Origin: Lacipirellula limnantheis
Lineage (GTDB): Bacteria; Planctomycetota; Planctomycetia; Pirellulales; Lacipirellulaceae
DNA length: 64,000 nucleotides
Direction of reading: 5' to 3'
NCBI RefSeq assembly: GCF_007746075.1
Contig: NZ_CP036339.1
Location: forward strand, 496,001 to 560,000
Shown here: piece by piece, positions 42,380 to 52,614 of the stretch
Position numbering within the stretch: position 1 is the stretch's first letter
How the letters are laid out: the number at the start of each line of letters is the position of its first letter
Program-made: the position numbers and the translations under genes
The notes under the pieces: generated by a model
What the model was told of the DNA's origin: nothing
What the model saw: the letters and a program-made list of their open reading frames with translations, nothing else
Databases searched by the model: none

Positions 42380-45022
42380 TTAGGTACGCGCTTCGATCAC
42401 CGCCATCATCTCGCGGCGAATGTGATCGAGACGGGCCTCATCTTCGATCTTCTCGCCGCCGCGATTGGTCACGTAGAACACGTCGACCACTTGATCGATG
42501 TTGGTGGCGATCTTCGCGTGGCAGATCGTCAGTTCCAGGTCATGCAGCCGGCGCGCGAGGCTATAGAGCAGCCCCGTACGATCAAAGGTGTAAACCTCGA
42601 CCACCGTCGCCCCAGCCGAGGCGGCGTTGTCGATGCGAACGTTGTTCGGCAGGCCGGTGAGGCGGAGCGACGCCTCGGCGCTGTCTTGGCCCCAAATCTT
42701 CCGGAACCGCGGCGGTTCCTTCGAGTCGACGGAGGCGATGATGTCTTTCGACACGGCGGCGAGGCGCGACGGCGGCGGCTCTCCTTTGGAATCGGGGTCG
42801 GTCACCGCGAATCGTAGTAGCAGCAGGTCGTCGGCCATCACTTGCATGTCGGCGGCAAGAATTTGAAGGCCGTTGCTGGATAAGGCGCCGGCCATGCTAG
42901 AGAAGGCGCCGCGACCATGGCCCCGGTCGACGCCCACGATGAACTCGACGGTGGCGTTGTTGGCGTTGTAGTGGCCCCAGGCGTCGGCCCCGCGTTCGGG
43001 GAGCTTCCGAAAGCGGCGGAGGGCCTCGCCGATCTCGCGACCCGATCGAGCGGCCACGAGCGCGGCCGGCAGGGCTTCGATCTGACGTTGGAACCAGGGA
43101 TCGCTCTGCTCCGCCGGCGTTAGTAAGTCCACGATCTCGCGACGTCTGTCGGAGAGAGTCGCCGCCTGCGCGGACGGCTTGCCCTCCAACACGGCGAGCG
43201 TCTTGTAAAAGAGCTCGCTTAGAACTTGGACCTTCCATTGCGTGAGCACGTCTGGGCCGACCGCGGCGAGATCGGCGGCGCTCAGGACGTAGAGCATGCG
43301 CAGGCGATCGGGCGTAGCGACCAATTCAGCGAACCGGCCGATCAACTCACGATCGCCGATATCGCGACGCAGCGCCAGGTCCGTCATGTTCAGGTGCTGA
43401 TGGACCAGGAACGAGACGTCGCGCGTCGCCGATGGATGGAGGCCGAGCCGCGGGCCAATCTCCTCGGCGATGCGGCGGCCGACCTCGCTGTGTTCTTCTT
43501 CAAAACCTTTCCCCAGGTCGTGCAGCAGCAACGCCAAATGCAGTCGACGCTTGTCGACCACGTTGCGGTACGCCTCGCCGAGGGCGTCGTCTCGTTTGGC
43601 GAAGCCGATCACCTGCTCGACTGCCTGGAGACTATGTTCGTCGACAGTGAACTTGTGGTACTGATTGAACTGCAGCAGGCAACGGGCGTGCTTCATCGCT
43701 GGGATGATCTTTTCGAGATACCCCAGTTCGTGCAATAGGCGCAGCGCGCGCGGCGCCAGCGTCGGCGTGCCGAGAAGGTAGAGGAATCGTTCCGCGACCG
43801 CGGAGCCCATCTCTTCGCCGCACTCCGGCGCCGCCAGCAGGAGGGCGGAGTACGTCCCATGGTCGAGCGGTTTGCCTTCGCTGACGGAAAGCTCGACAAT
43901 TCTCAGCACCTCGCCAAGATTTCCCTGAAGCTTCGTCAGCCCGGAGCGCGTCGCGGAGACCTGCCGGACGCCGATCCGGTAGTCTCCTTCGACTTTGCGG
44001 CCCAGCACCGGGTCGAGCACCCGCGAAGTCATCGTGGAGCCCGCCAGGTTGGCCGCCTCGCGCCGGCGGGCCATTTGCCAGACGTGGTTGGTGTGGCGGA
44101 AGTAGTCGCGCATGAACTGTTCGACCGGCAGCAGACCTTCGCCGCCGCGATACCCCATCAGCGCCGCCACCCGCAGCTGCTCCGCCCGATCGAGCAAGTC
44201 CTTGGCCGAATTGGCGTGGAACTGCATTTCGTTTCGCAACCGCAGTAGAAATGCCTGCGCGTTTTGGAGCCGGTGATGGTCAAACTTCGACATCGCCCCC
44301 TGCATGAACAGTCGGTCGGGGTCCGATTCGCCCAGCTCGGCGAAGCCTATCCAGCGGAGGAGGTGAATGTCGCGCAGGCCGCCGCGTGAACGCTTGACGT
44401 GAGGCTCCAGCAGATAGAGACTCTCGCCGTACTGATTGCGCTCTTCGGCACGGGCGTCGCAGAACGACTTGCAGACCGCCTTCGACCGCTTACGCACCAT
44501 CCGGTCGAAAAGCTCGCGGAAATGATCATGCAGCGGTTGGCTGCCGGCGATGAGCCGGTTGTCGATCAACGAGGAGCAGATGACGCCATCGGTCCGGGCC
44601 AGCGCGATGGCTTCCTCGGCCGACCGGAGACTGCTGCCAAGCTGCAGGCCGGCGTCGAACACCGAGTTGGTGAACCGTCGCACAAGTTGGGCCAGCGATT
44701 CGGGTTCCGCGCCGCTGTGCAGCAGCATCAGGTCGACGTCGGAATAGGGAGCCGACTGTCGGCGTCCGTAGCCGCCGAGGGCGACCAGGGCTAGCTTGGT
44801 GCGGGCGCCCGCCGCATCTCCTTCGACGGCGGCTGCGGCGTCGAACAGCTTGCCGATCACGCCGTCGACCAGCGTCGTGAGGCGGTTGCAGACCTGCAGG
44901 CCGTCGAGGCCGCGGTCGTGCATCTCACGCATCCGCTCTCTTCCCGCGCTGATTTCATCACGAGCGGCGGAAATGGCGTCTGCCATCGACGTCGCACTGC
45001 CGGGGGGAGGGGTGGAACTCAC
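42380..45022 (-). CDS. glnD: [Protein-PII] uridylyltransferase/uridylyl-removing enzyme
   Basis: An 880-residue cytoplasmic nitrogen sensor. The nucleotidyltransferase motif is GGYGRRQSAPYSDVDLMLLH (GGYGR...SDxDL). The HD domain (LLLHDLGKGFEEEHSEVG) removes UMP. Two C-terminal ACT domains (around FSSMAGALSSNGLQILAADM and DRTGLLYSLARRLHDLELTI) bind glutamine. Length and domain order match GlnD. It uridylylates PII on Tyr51 when glutamine is low. The glnB gene lies 104 bases upstream on the same strand, so the sensor and its target are probably co-transcribed. The GTG at 45022 is used as start; ATG 44986 is an alternative. Confidence 0.96.
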   Translation of the reverse strand: MSSTPPPGSATSMADAISAARDEISAGRERMREMHDRGLDGLQVCNRLTTLVDGVIGKLFDAAAAVEGDAAGARTKLALVALGGYGRRQSAPYSDVDLMLLHSGAEPESLAQLVRRFTNSVFDAGLQLGSSLRSAEEAIALARTDGVICSSLIDNRLIAGSQPLHDHFRELFDRMVRKRSKAVCKSFCDARAEERNQYGESLYLLEPHVKRSRGGLRDIHLLRWIGFAELGESDPDRLFMQGAMSKFDHHRLQNAQAFLLRLRNEMQFHANSAKDLLDRAEQLRVAALMGYRGGEGLLPVEQFMRDYFRHTNHVWQMARRREAANLAGSTMTSRVLDPVLGRKVEGDYRIGVRQVSATRSGLTKLQGNLGEVLRIVELSVSEGKPLDHGTYSALLLAAPECGEEMGSAVAERFLYLLGTPTLAPRALRLLHELGYLEKIIPAMKHARCLLQFNQYHKFTVDEHSLQAVEQVIGFAKRDDALGEAYRNVVDKRRLHLALLLHDLGKGFEEEHSEVGRRIAEEIGPRLGLHPSATRDVSFLVHQHLNMTDLALRRDIGDRELIGRFAELVATPDRLRMLYVLSAADLAAVGPDVLTQWKVQVLSELFYKTLAVLEGKPSAQAATLSDRRREIVDLLTPAEQSDPWFQRQIEALPAALVAARSGREIGEALRRFRKLPERGADAWGHYNANNATVEFIVGVDRGHGRGAFSSMAGALSSNGLQILAADMQVMADDLLLLRFAVTDPDSKGEPPPSRLAAVSKDIIASVDSKEPPRFRKIWGQDSAEASLRLTGLPNNVRIDNAASAGATVVEVYTFDRTGLLYSLARRLHDLELTICHAKIATNIDQVVDVFYVTNRGGEKIEDEARLDHIRREMMAVIEART

Positions 45023-45126
45023 AGAAGCGATGACCTGGCGGAGGGTAGCCGCTTCATCCTGAAGCGGATTTCATGGCGATCCGAAATGCTTAAAAATCGA
45101 AATTGCGGGCGAGGATGGCCGGCCTG

Positions 45127-45510
<384 letters not shown>

Positions 45511-45591
45511 TCACGACCGGAGAGGCGCGCTGACGGCGCCGCCCGTAGATTTATCGGGTATCGGGCCGGAGTTGTCGACGCCGACCGGAGC

Positions 45592-46137
45592 CTACGACTT
45601 CTTTTCCCAGAGCACGTCGGATTTCCCGACCGCGTGGTTGGCATATCGCGCCAAGACAAATAACAGGTCGCCGACCCGATTCAGGTATTCCAGCACCGTT
45701 CCCCGCACAGGAGCAATTTCGGCGAGGGCGCACACATCGCGTTCCGCACGGCGGCAGACGGCGCGCGCCACATGGAGGGCGGCGCTCGCCGGCGTGCCGC
45801 CGGGGAGAATGAACGCTTGCAGCGGGGAGAGGTGCTCCTCGAACCAGTCGATCGCTGCCTCGGCGGCGGTAATGTCGTCGCCGTCGAGCAGAATCGAATG
45901 GGGCGCTGCGTCGCGAGGACTCGAGAGCTCTGCCCCGAGGGCGAACAACTCGTGCTGCAATCGCGCCAACGGCTCGTCCAGGGCCGGCGGCAAGTCAGCG
46001 CCGCGGCAGACTCCGAGTTGAGCGTTCAACTCATCGATGCTGCCAAACGCGGCGATGCGCGGATCGTTCTTGCGGACTCGGCCGCCGCCGTAGAGGCCTG
46101 TTTGGCCAGAGTCGCCGGTGCGGGTGTAAATCTTCAT
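45592..46137 (-). CDS. pduO: PduO-type cob(I)alamin adenosyltransferase
   Basis: A 181-residue cytoplasmic enzyme that transfers the adenosyl group of ATP to cob(I)alamin to make coenzyme B12. Signatures are the N-terminal YTRTGDSGQTGLYGG, GSIDELNAQLG, ILPGGTPASAALHVARAVCRRAER (core HxARxxCRRAER) and YLNRVGDLLFVLARY. Length matches the single-domain PduO/MMAB group. There is no cobalamin biosynthesis or B12-dependent enzyme gene next to it, so it may serve salvage. No cobalamin riboswitch was recognised upstream. Confidence 0.93.
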   Translation of the reverse strand: MKIYTRTGDSGQTGLYGGGRVRKNDPRIAAFGSIDELNAQLGVCRGADLPPALDEPLARLQHELFALGAELSSPRDAAPHSILLDGDDITAAEAAIDWFEEHLSPLQAFILPGGTPASAALHVARAVCRRAERDVCALAEIAPVRGTVLEYLNRVGDLLFVLARYANHAVGKSDVLWEKKS

Positions 46138-46623
46138 GGCAAGGCTCGTGTGTTAGACGCGGGGATCGTAGCCTGCCAATTGTAACGGTCGGCGCGGCGG
46201 CGCCGACTCCTCGTGTGCAGGTCTTCGGCCGGACGCTGCCACGGCGTTCACCGTCATCGTGTGGTTGTCGAGCCGCGACCTTCCTGGCCGAAACGGCAGG
46301 CGGTTCCCGACCGGCCGGAATGCCCAGTTGTGGACGGTGATTTCCGCTCACTCTCGCCAGGTCCGATTGTAGGGGCTGAGCCGCCCCGCCCTCCGCTAAA
46401 GCCGTTTGCGGGCAGTCGCAGACGGTTCGCGCTTCGGACCGTGACCTACCTTTTAGTGAGCAAACCGAGCACGCGCCGGCGGCCTTCCCTCAGGCACGCC
46501 GGGCCCGCGGTTCGGCGGCGTCCCCAGGCGTCGTCAAGCGTCAATCACTCCCGGCGTTCGTTGTTGTCGTCAGTCGTTGGATGTTTGGTAACCGTCTCTG
46601 CTAGACCTTGCCGTGAGTGATCG
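46138..46623. other. Divergent intergenic region, no gene seen
   Basis: About 485 bases between pduO and a plus-strand hypothetical gene. The open frame on the plus strand (46213-46620) is Arg/Pro/Ser-rich and looks like a GC-rich chance frame. No riboswitch-like structure was recognised. Confidence 0.4.
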
Positions 46624-47313
46624 ATGGGTTTCCTGAAGAAATTCTTTCGCAACGTTTATCACGAAGAGACGCCGGCGGCGCCGGCGAGCAGCTTCGAAGC
46701 GCTGAACGAAGATCAGCTCGAAGCGCATCTCGGCGTCTCCCGCTACGGCAGCTTCACGCTGAGCGACGCCGTCCGCCCTTCATACGCCTTGGAGGTGGTG
46801 CCGTCGTGCGGCTTCCGTCACGATACCTATCGCGACGAGCAATCCAATAGAAACGTCCCCGTGCTGATGGCTTCCGCGTCGCGCGAGCAGCTGTTCGAGA
46901 CGTTCATGGAGCTGCTCGACCCGCTGGGATCGGTGGTCGACGTCGTGTTGGAGACGAGCCACGATTACAACTCAACCGGTCACCAAGATTTGTATCGCGA
47001 GCATATCGACATGCCGATCCTGCAGTCGATTCTGTGGGACTTCGAAGACATGCTGGTCAATGACGGGTGCACCGGCATCGCCGTACTGAACCCGGCCACG
47101 CCGCAAGAAGTGCAGTTCGACGAGCACAAGTTGCTGATCGTCTACGGCAAGGAACTCCGGCCGTACGAGCAGGTGCTGAGCGACTGGAACATCCCCTGTC
47201 GCGACGACATGCGGTTCATCACCGAGGCGGAGCACGTCCACTCGACGAATGACGAGTACATTCAGGAATTCGAACAGCTGAAAATGCGGCTGGGCATTGA
47301 GAGCGATTATTGA
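46624..47313 (+). CDS. Conserved hypothetical protein
   Basis: A 229-residue soluble acidic protein that I do not recognise. It starts MGFLKKFFRNVYHEE, an amphipathic basic N-terminus, and contains MELLDPLGSVVDVVLETSHDY, a Trp/Asp-rich helix (LQSILWDFEDMLVNDGCTG) and a beta segment (EHKLLIVYGKEL). The composition and lack of low complexity indicate a real gene. No signal peptide. The long inverted repeat 47349-47455 follows. Confidence 0.7.
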   Translation: MGFLKKFFRNVYHEETPAAPASSFEALNEDQLEAHLGVSRYGSFTLSDAVRPSYALEVVPSCGFRHDTYRDEQSNRNVPVLMASASREQLFETFMELLDPLGSVVDVVLETSHDYNSTGHQDLYREHIDMPILQSILWDFEDMLVNDGCTGIAVLNPATPQEVQFDEHKLLIVYGKELRPYEQVLSDWNIPCRDDMRFITEAEHVHSTNDEYIQEFEQLKMRLGIESDY

Positions 47314-47348
47314 TTCGCTTACGTTGGCTGCTTGCGGCCGATGAGTCG

Positions 47349-47455
47349 CTCGCAAAGCGGCTAAGGCGCAAAGATTCGCAACGAAATGTGGACGCTTGCG
47401 CTGCCGTCGTCAATCGTTTTCTTTGCGTTCCTTCGCGCCTTAGCCGCTTTGCGAG
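47349..47455. repeat. 21-bp perfect inverted repeat
   Basis: CTCGCAAAGCGGCTAAGGCG plus C (47349-47369) is repeated exactly as its complement at 47435-47455, with further partial pairing inward (caaagattcgca versus ttctttgcgttc). The 65-base interior is unrelated. No T-run is present. It resembles dispersed planctomycete repeats of the type cgcaaagcggctaaggcg. Confidence 0.85.
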
Positions 47456-47594
47456 AAATCCCCTTCTCGCCCAGCCTGCTTGTTAGACGCTAGCACCGCC
47501 TCTGTTCGGTCTTGTGCCCAAGCGGTGCTTTCACGAAGATTCGCCGCCCCATTCTCGGGGTTGAACCTCGTCGTCGTTTCGTCCCAGCTCGGAA

Positions 47595-48413
47595 ATGGAG
47601 TTCCGCGCCTTGTCGATTGCGCGCCCCTGGTCGCTGCTGATCGTCGCCGTTCGGCGGAAGTTGCGCTGCTGCGCGCTGTTCACGGCGGGGATTGGTGCGC
47701 TACCAGGATGTAAGCCGCTTGAAGTCGTTCAGCCCGTGGCGCCGGGGCAGCAAGTGATGGCCCCGCCGCAGCTCTTTGGCGCCCCGCCGATCGTCAGCGG
47801 CCAGGGCGTCATGATCGATCCTTTCGCCATGGACCCGAACAACCCGATGTCGGCCGGCGCGCCGATCGTTGTGCCGGGCGACGGCGGATCAAGTCAGATC
47901 CACATCCCCGTCGCTAACCGTGATTGGACGTGGGAACAAATTGTCGACACCGTGGACGATTACTTCCGCGTCGAGCGCGAACGCCAGGTGCAACTCGTCG
48001 GCGACGTGCTGACCGAAGGCCGCATCGATGTTCATCCGCAGATCGGTGCGACATTGCCGGAATTCCACCGCCGCGACTCGGTCGGCAAGTACAATCGCTG
48101 GGAAAGCACGTTCCAAACGATCCGCCGCCGCGCGACGATTCGCGTGATCCCGGACGCCACGGGCTATCTGATCGACGTACTGGTCGAAAAGGATCTCGAA
48201 GACTTGCCGCGACCGGAGAATTCGACCGCTGGCGCCGCGACCTTCCGGAACGATTCGTCGCTTCCCAGCGTCGCCGCCGAAGCGGTAAGCCGCACAAGGC
48301 TGGCTAGCAATTGGATCTTCATCGGACGGGATCCGGAACTCGAGCGGGAGATCATTGCCGACTTGCAATCGCGGCTGGTGGTCGCGCCCACGAATTCTCC
48401 GCTCGTCCAATAG
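47595..48413 (+). CDS. Planctomycete-conserved putative lipoprotein
   Basis: A 272-residue protein with an N-terminal hydrophobic region and lipobox-like LPGC (Cys39) after a long basic leader. The mature part has a Pro-rich segment followed by a conserved domain with WTWEQIVDTVDDYFRVERE, LTEGRIDVHPQIGATLPEF, STFQTIRRRATIRVIP and VLVEKDLEDLPRPENSTAG. I recall similar proteins in other planctomycetes but no known function. An envelope location is likely. Confidence 0.75.
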   Translation: MEFRALSIARPWSLLIVAVRRKLRCCALFTAGIGALPGCKPLEVVQPVAPGQQVMAPPQLFGAPPIVSGQGVMIDPFAMDPNNPMSAGAPIVVPGDGGSSQIHIPVANRDWTWEQIVDTVDDYFRVERERQVQLVGDVLTEGRIDVHPQIGATLPEFHRRDSVGKYNRWESTFQTIRRRATIRVIPDATGYLIDVLVEKDLEDLPRPENSTAGAATFRNDSSLPSVAAEAVSRTRLASNWIFIGRDPELEREIIADLQSRLVVAPTNSPLVQ

Positions 48414-48807
48414 CGGCGCGTTGGACGCCCAAATTTGCGACAAGAGTGGGTGGCGATTTTCCGCTCAAACGCCGTCGGTCCACGTCGTATCTTCACGTTT
48501 CCCGCGTACAGTGCGCGAACGCGGTGGTCTTTGGAGCCCATTTTGCGACAACGACCAACGGCGTTCATGAAGCAGGAAGTGACGCGAATCGTCTCCCATT
48601 CATGCGCAACGCGCCTGATTCCGAGGCCGCAGAGAGATGGCCGTCGCAGTCAAATTCATGGCTTTCTGGAATGTCAGCCAGTTGAGAACTGACCAATTGC
48701 CGCCTTTGCAGCTAACATATCTATTCACGTCAATGAGCTTGTTCGCGGCTTGCAGTCGCTTGGCGCACTGATTGCCGCTCTCCTCAATTCGTCTTGGAGA
48801 TCTCACC
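48414..48807. other. Intergenic region, no gene seen
   Basis: About 390 bases upstream of the PEP-CTERM gene. The short frames in it have no recognisable protein features. The site GGAG (48795-48798) before ATG 48808 is the only assigned signal. Confidence 0.4.
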
Positions 48808-50361
48808 ATGAAGTTGTCACTGTTCGCGTCCGCGGCGGCCCTGGCCGTTGCTGCCGCAATTGTTCCTCACCACGCGCATGCACAGTTCTCATGGAACGTT
48901 GCTGCTGGGTCATTCACGAACGCCAGTAGCTGGACTCCGGTGGGCGTTCCTGGGGCCGCCGACGCGGCGGTGATCAACAACGGCGGCGTGGCGACGTTCA
49001 ATTCGCCGTCGCTGGACATCGACTCGCTGACCATTGCTTCAAATGCCGGCACGAGCGGAACCTTGGCCGTGACGGGCGGCGACCTGTTTGGCAACGGAAT
49101 TCGGATCGGCGAGAATGGCACCGGCACGGCTACCGTCAATAACGCCATCCTTCGCGCGGGCGGCAGCGGCAGCCTCTTCGTGGGCGGCCAGGATGGCTCG
49201 GGAACGGGTACGCTCACCGTCTCGGGAGGCCCGGCGACTCGCGTCACCTCGGGCGACGACATCGGCGTCGGTCGTGCCGGTACCGGCACGCTCAACATGC
49301 AAGGCGGAGAACTCCAAGGCGGCTACACCTTCATCGGAAAGTATGGTACCGGCGTCTGGAACCATTCGGGAGGTCTCTTTCGCCAATCATTCGGCGACGT
49401 TGAGATTGGCGATGGCGGCCGGCCTGACCAGATCGACAACCCTGGCCCCCGCACCGGAACCGTGAACATTTCCGGCGGCGTCCTGCAAGTGGCCGATAGT
49501 TTTGCCATTGGCAATCGCAGCGGTACAGGAACCGTGAATATCAGCGGCGGCGTCCTCTCGGTGACGGGCGGCAATGGCGCCGGCGACATCTTTGTCGGCC
49601 GCGGCATGAACTGGGATAGTGAACCAGCCGGCTCGGGCGGTCCCGTCTCGCTACGCGTCACCGGCGACGACAGCATCATCGTCGCCGACGGGAGCTTTCT
49701 GATGAACACGTTGAGCGTCGCCACGTCGTCGACGCTGATCGCTGAAATCACCGGCACGACTCACACGACCATTCGCGTCACTGGCGACGCCGATATCACC
49801 AACGGCACGCTGAAGGTCGATCTCACTGGCTACAACCCGGTGAGCGGCAATAGCTGGACGATCTTGACGGCCGGAGCCGACATCACTGCTGACAAGGCGG
49901 CCGTCGACGCCGTCGTCGCCACGGCTGGCTTCGATCCGCTCGTTCATTCCGTGGGAGGCGATTTCGTCGGCACGCTGATTGGCAATTTCGCCGCGACTGA
50001 TTTTTCGCTCGCGCCGCTGTCGCCGGGACTATCTTGGAACGTCAGTTATGCCAACAACTCCGTGACGTTGAGCGTCACCGGCACGGCGACTTTCACAGCT
50101 GACTTTGATCACAATGGACAGGTAAACGGCGCTGATCTCACTAAGTGGAAGGCCGACTTCGGCGTCAATGCCAACAGCGACGCCAATGGCGACGGCAAGA
50201 GCGACGGCGCCGACTTCCTTCAATGGCAGCAACAGTTCGGATCGGGCGTGCCGGCGGCCGCGGCCATCGGCGCCGTGCCGGAACCGGCCACCATCGCCCT
50301 GCTAGGATTGGCGGCCATGGGCGTCGGCGCGTTCGCCCGCACGCGTCGCGCTGGAGCCTAG
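48808..50361 (+). CDS. PEP-CTERM protein with autotransporter-type repeats and dockerin-like module
   Basis: A 517-residue secreted protein. The signal peptide (MKLSLFASAAALAVAAAIV...HAHA) precedes FSWNVAAGSFTNASSWTPVG, a typical start of planctomycete beta-helix proteins, and Gly/Thr-rich repeats (GTGTATVNNAILRAGGSGSL, GTGTVNISGGVLSVTGGNGA). The C-terminus has DFDHNGQVNGADLTKWKADFG and DANGDGKSDGADFLQWQQQFGS loops, VPEPAT, a hydrophobic helix and RTRRAGA. GGAG nine bases before ATG 48808 fixes the start. It is the fourth likely exosortase substrate in the window. Confidence 0.9.
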   Translation: MKLSLFASAAALAVAAAIVPHHAHAQFSWNVAAGSFTNASSWTPVGVPGAADAAVINNGGVATFNSPSLDIDSLTIASNAGTSGTLAVTGGDLFGNGIRIGENGTGTATVNNAILRAGGSGSLFVGGQDGSGTGTLTVSGGPATRVTSGDDIGVGRAGTGTLNMQGGELQGGYTFIGKYGTGVWNHSGGLFRQSFGDVEIGDGGRPDQIDNPGPRTGTVNISGGVLQVADSFAIGNRSGTGTVNISGGVLSVTGGNGAGDIFVGRGMNWDSEPAGSGGPVSLRVTGDDSIIVADGSFLMNTLSVATSSTLIAEITGTTHTTIRVTGDADITNGTLKVDLTGYNPVSGNSWTILTAGADITADKAAVDAVVATAGFDPLVHSVGGDFVGTLIGNFAATDFSLAPLSPGLSWNVSYANNSVTLSVTGTATFTADFDHNGQVNGADLTKWKADFGVNANSDANGDGKSDGADFLQWQQQFGSGVPAAAAIGAVPEPATIALLGLAAMGVGAFARTRRAGA

Positions 50362-50367
50362 TCGCTC

Positions 50368-51204
50368 TCAGGTTCCCAGCGACGTCGGAGTCGCAGACGA
50401 AGCAAGCGAGTTCGGCACGCCCAGCGGCGCAATTGGCGTCGCGGCGGCCGACTCGCTTTTTTCTTGCCACACCGGCAGCCGCACCGTGAACGCCGTCCCC
50501 TTCCCGACGCTGCTCTCGACGCGCAGCCGCCCTTGATGGGCTTCGACAATTTCGCGACATGCCGAAAGGCCGACGCCGGTGCCGCCCTTGCCCGTGGCAT
50601 CGGGGCCAGCCTTCGTGGTATAGAAGCGATCAAAGATCTTCGGCAACTGCTCGCGCGGAATGCCGCAACCAGAGTCGCGCACCGTGAGATCGACGAATCC
50701 CGTCTGCGCATCATGCGCGATGCGAAGCACCATCTCGCCGCCGCTGGCCATCGCCTGGCGGGCGTTGGTCATCAGGTTGAGCAGCACCTGCTGAATCTGA
50801 TTGCCGACCGCGCGTACGGGCGGCGCCGCGGCGAATTCCTTGCGAACCTGGACGCGGTACTTTTGCATCTCGCGCTCCAGCAGCAAGAGCGACTCATCGA
50901 CGAGCCGTTCAAGTTCGGTCGGCGCGAATTCCTCGCTCCGATTGCGCGCCATACCGAGGACGGCGTTGGTGATCTTTTCCGCCCGCAACGCGGCGGCGAG
51001 GATTCGATCAAACGCTTTGTCGCGTGACGGCTCGTCCTTGTTGCGCATGCCGAGCTTCGCGTAGTTGATGATCGTCATCAACACGTTATTGAACTCATGC
51101 GTCGTCGTGCCGACGAGTTCTCCGAGCGACGCCATCTTCTGCGCGTGCATCAGTTCGCGCTTGAGGGCGGCGAGCTCGTCATCGGTGGAAATCTTCGTCG
51201 CCAT
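50368..51204 (-). CDS. Sensor histidine kinase (soluble)
   Basis: A 278-residue histidine kinase. The H box is GTTTHEFNNVLMTIINYAKL (phospho-accepting His36), followed by the N box (LLNLMTNARQAM), G1 (VRDSGCGIP), F box (FDRFYTTK) and G2 (GTGVGLSACREIVE). There is no membrane segment or sensor domain ahead of the H box, only a short coiled coil. No response regulator gene is adjacent, so it is an orphan kinase. ATG 51204 is chosen; the frame is open to 51309. It converges on the PEP-CTERM gene with six bases between stops. Confidence 0.88.
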   Translation of the reverse strand: MATKISTDDELAALKRELMHAQKMASLGELVGTTTHEFNNVLMTIINYAKLGMRNKDEPSRDKAFDRILAAALRAEKITNAVLGMARNRSEEFAPTELERLVDESLLLLEREMQKYRVQVRKEFAAAPPVRAVGNQIQQVLLNLMTNARQAMASGGEMVLRIAHDAQTGFVDLTVRDSGCGIPREQLPKIFDRFYTTKAGPDATGKGGTGVGLSACREIVEAHQGRLRVESSVGKGTAFTVRLPVWQEKSESAAATPIAPLGVPNSLASSATPTSLGT

Positions 51205-51575
51205 CGCCCCCTCCGCGAGTTCGCCGCTGCTTTGCCCGTTGTGGGAGGCGTCTCCGTCGCCGATTCCGCTGCCCGCGGCTCGGTCGAGGTCGTCGTCCGC
51301 TTCCCACAAACTCCCTGCCCTGCCCTATCGTCGCACCCTCGCCACTCCCGGCGAATTGCCAAAGACGGGGTCGTTAACTCGTTGCAGGGAAAGATGTTGC
51401 TTACTTCTCTTCTATCGTCGAATCACGCTGGGCGACTGGAACCGATCGCGATACAATCCCGCCCCCGATGAAAGCCATCGGCTCCGCCAGTGGACGACGT
51501 TCGGGTGACCAAAACGAACTTTGATGCGTCCACCGGCGGAGCCGGCGCCTCTGATTCAGCCGAAGGACCACCTCG

Positions 51576-51836
51576 ATGCATTCCGCCACGTTGCTAGCAG
51601 AGGCCGCCGAGTTGGCCCGTCAACTTCAGTACACGGTGCGCGAAGAATATCTCGATGGCGCCGGAGGGGGGCATTGCTACTTCGGCGGCCGCAAGTGGCT
51701 GTTACTCGACGTGACGCAGTCAGTCGATGAGCAGCTGAGCGTGATCACCGACGCGCTGCGCACGGACGACGCGGTGTGGCGGCTGCCGGTTTCGCCGCAG
51801 CTAGCAGGGATTCTGCGCGTGAGCCACGCGGCGTAG
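51576..51836 (+). CDS. Small conserved hypothetical protein
   Basis: An 86-residue soluble protein. It has a helical start (ATLLAEAAELARQLQYTVREEYL) and then GAGGGHCYFGGRKWLLLDVTQSVDEQL, a Cys within a Gly-rich turn followed by a beta strand. I recall similarly sized planctomycete proteins but no function. It lies between the histidine kinase and nadD and converges on nadD with about 30 bases between the ends. Confidence 0.65.
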   Translation: MHSATLLAEAAELARQLQYTVREEYLDGAGGGHCYFGGRKWLLLDVTQSVDEQLSVITDALRTDDAVWRLPVSPQLAGILRVSHAA

Positions 51837-51865
51837 CGCTCGCATGGGTCCGGCGCGGAATCGAC

Positions 51866-52474
51866 TTAGGAACGATACAGCCCGCGCTCGCTGATGTACG
51901 CGGCGACGGTCTCCGGCACGAGCGCCTGCCACTCCCCGTGCTCGGCAATCGACTGCCGAATATTCGAGCTGCTGATCGGCGTCGCCGGCATTTCCACTTC
52001 AAGGGCTCGAATCTCTGCCAGCCGTTCCGCCGTCACCAGCGGAGCCAGTGCATTGAAATCGGGCGGCGGCGACCCCGCGCGGCGGACCACCAGCGGCGTC
52101 GCCAAATCGCAAATCACGGCCGGCTCGCGCCAGGTCGGAAAGTCGGCGAGCGAGTCGGCGCCCATGAGAAAGAAAAGCTCAGCGTCGGGCCGCTCGCTGC
52201 GAAACTGCCGCAGAGTGTCGACCGTGTAACTGACGCCGCCACGCTCGACTTCGAGCAGCGAGAGAGCGAACTCCCGCCGGTCGGCAATCGCCAAGCGCAA
52301 CATCGCGACGCGATCTGCTTCGCTCGCGACCGGCCCGCGCGGTTTCAGCGGTTGCTGAGCCGTGGGAACAAACTCCACTCGATCGAGCCGAGCCTGCCGC
52401 CAGCAGCACTCGGCCAGCAGCAGATGGCCGCGATGAACCGGATCGAAGCTGCCGCCGAACAAGCCGATGCGCAT
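51866..52474 (-). CDS. nadD: Nicotinate-nucleotide adenylyltransferase
   Basis: A 202-residue cytoplasmic enzyme that joins nicotinate mononucleotide and ATP to give deamido-NAD+. The N-terminal MRIGLFGGSFDPVHRGHLLL contains the GxFDPxHxGH nucleotide-binding motif, and SSSNIRQSI near the end is the ISSTxIR motif. The middle FFLMGADSLADFPTWREP matches NadD. ATG 52474 begins directly at the motif; the frame is open upstream to 52525. It diverges from tex with 140 bases between them. Confidence 0.95.
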   Translation of the reverse strand: MRIGLFGGSFDPVHRGHLLLAECCWRQARLDRVEFVPTAQQPLKPRGPVASEADRVAMLRLAIADRREFALSLLEVERGGVSYTVDTLRQFRSERPDAELFFLMGADSLADFPTWREPAVICDLATPLVVRRAGSPPPDFNALAPLVTAERLAEIRALEVEMPATPISSSNIRQSIAEHGEWQALVPETVAAYISERGLYRS

Positions 52475-52614
52475 GAGGTGGAGTTCCGCCGAAAGGGGCC
52501 AACGACGCCGACCTTTGCGAACCAAAACTCGCCGGTCTCGCCACGCAGATTCTACGCTAAAATGGCGAGTCTCGCCCGCCGGCGATTCGCGGATCGACCT
52601 GTAGAAAGCAGCGC

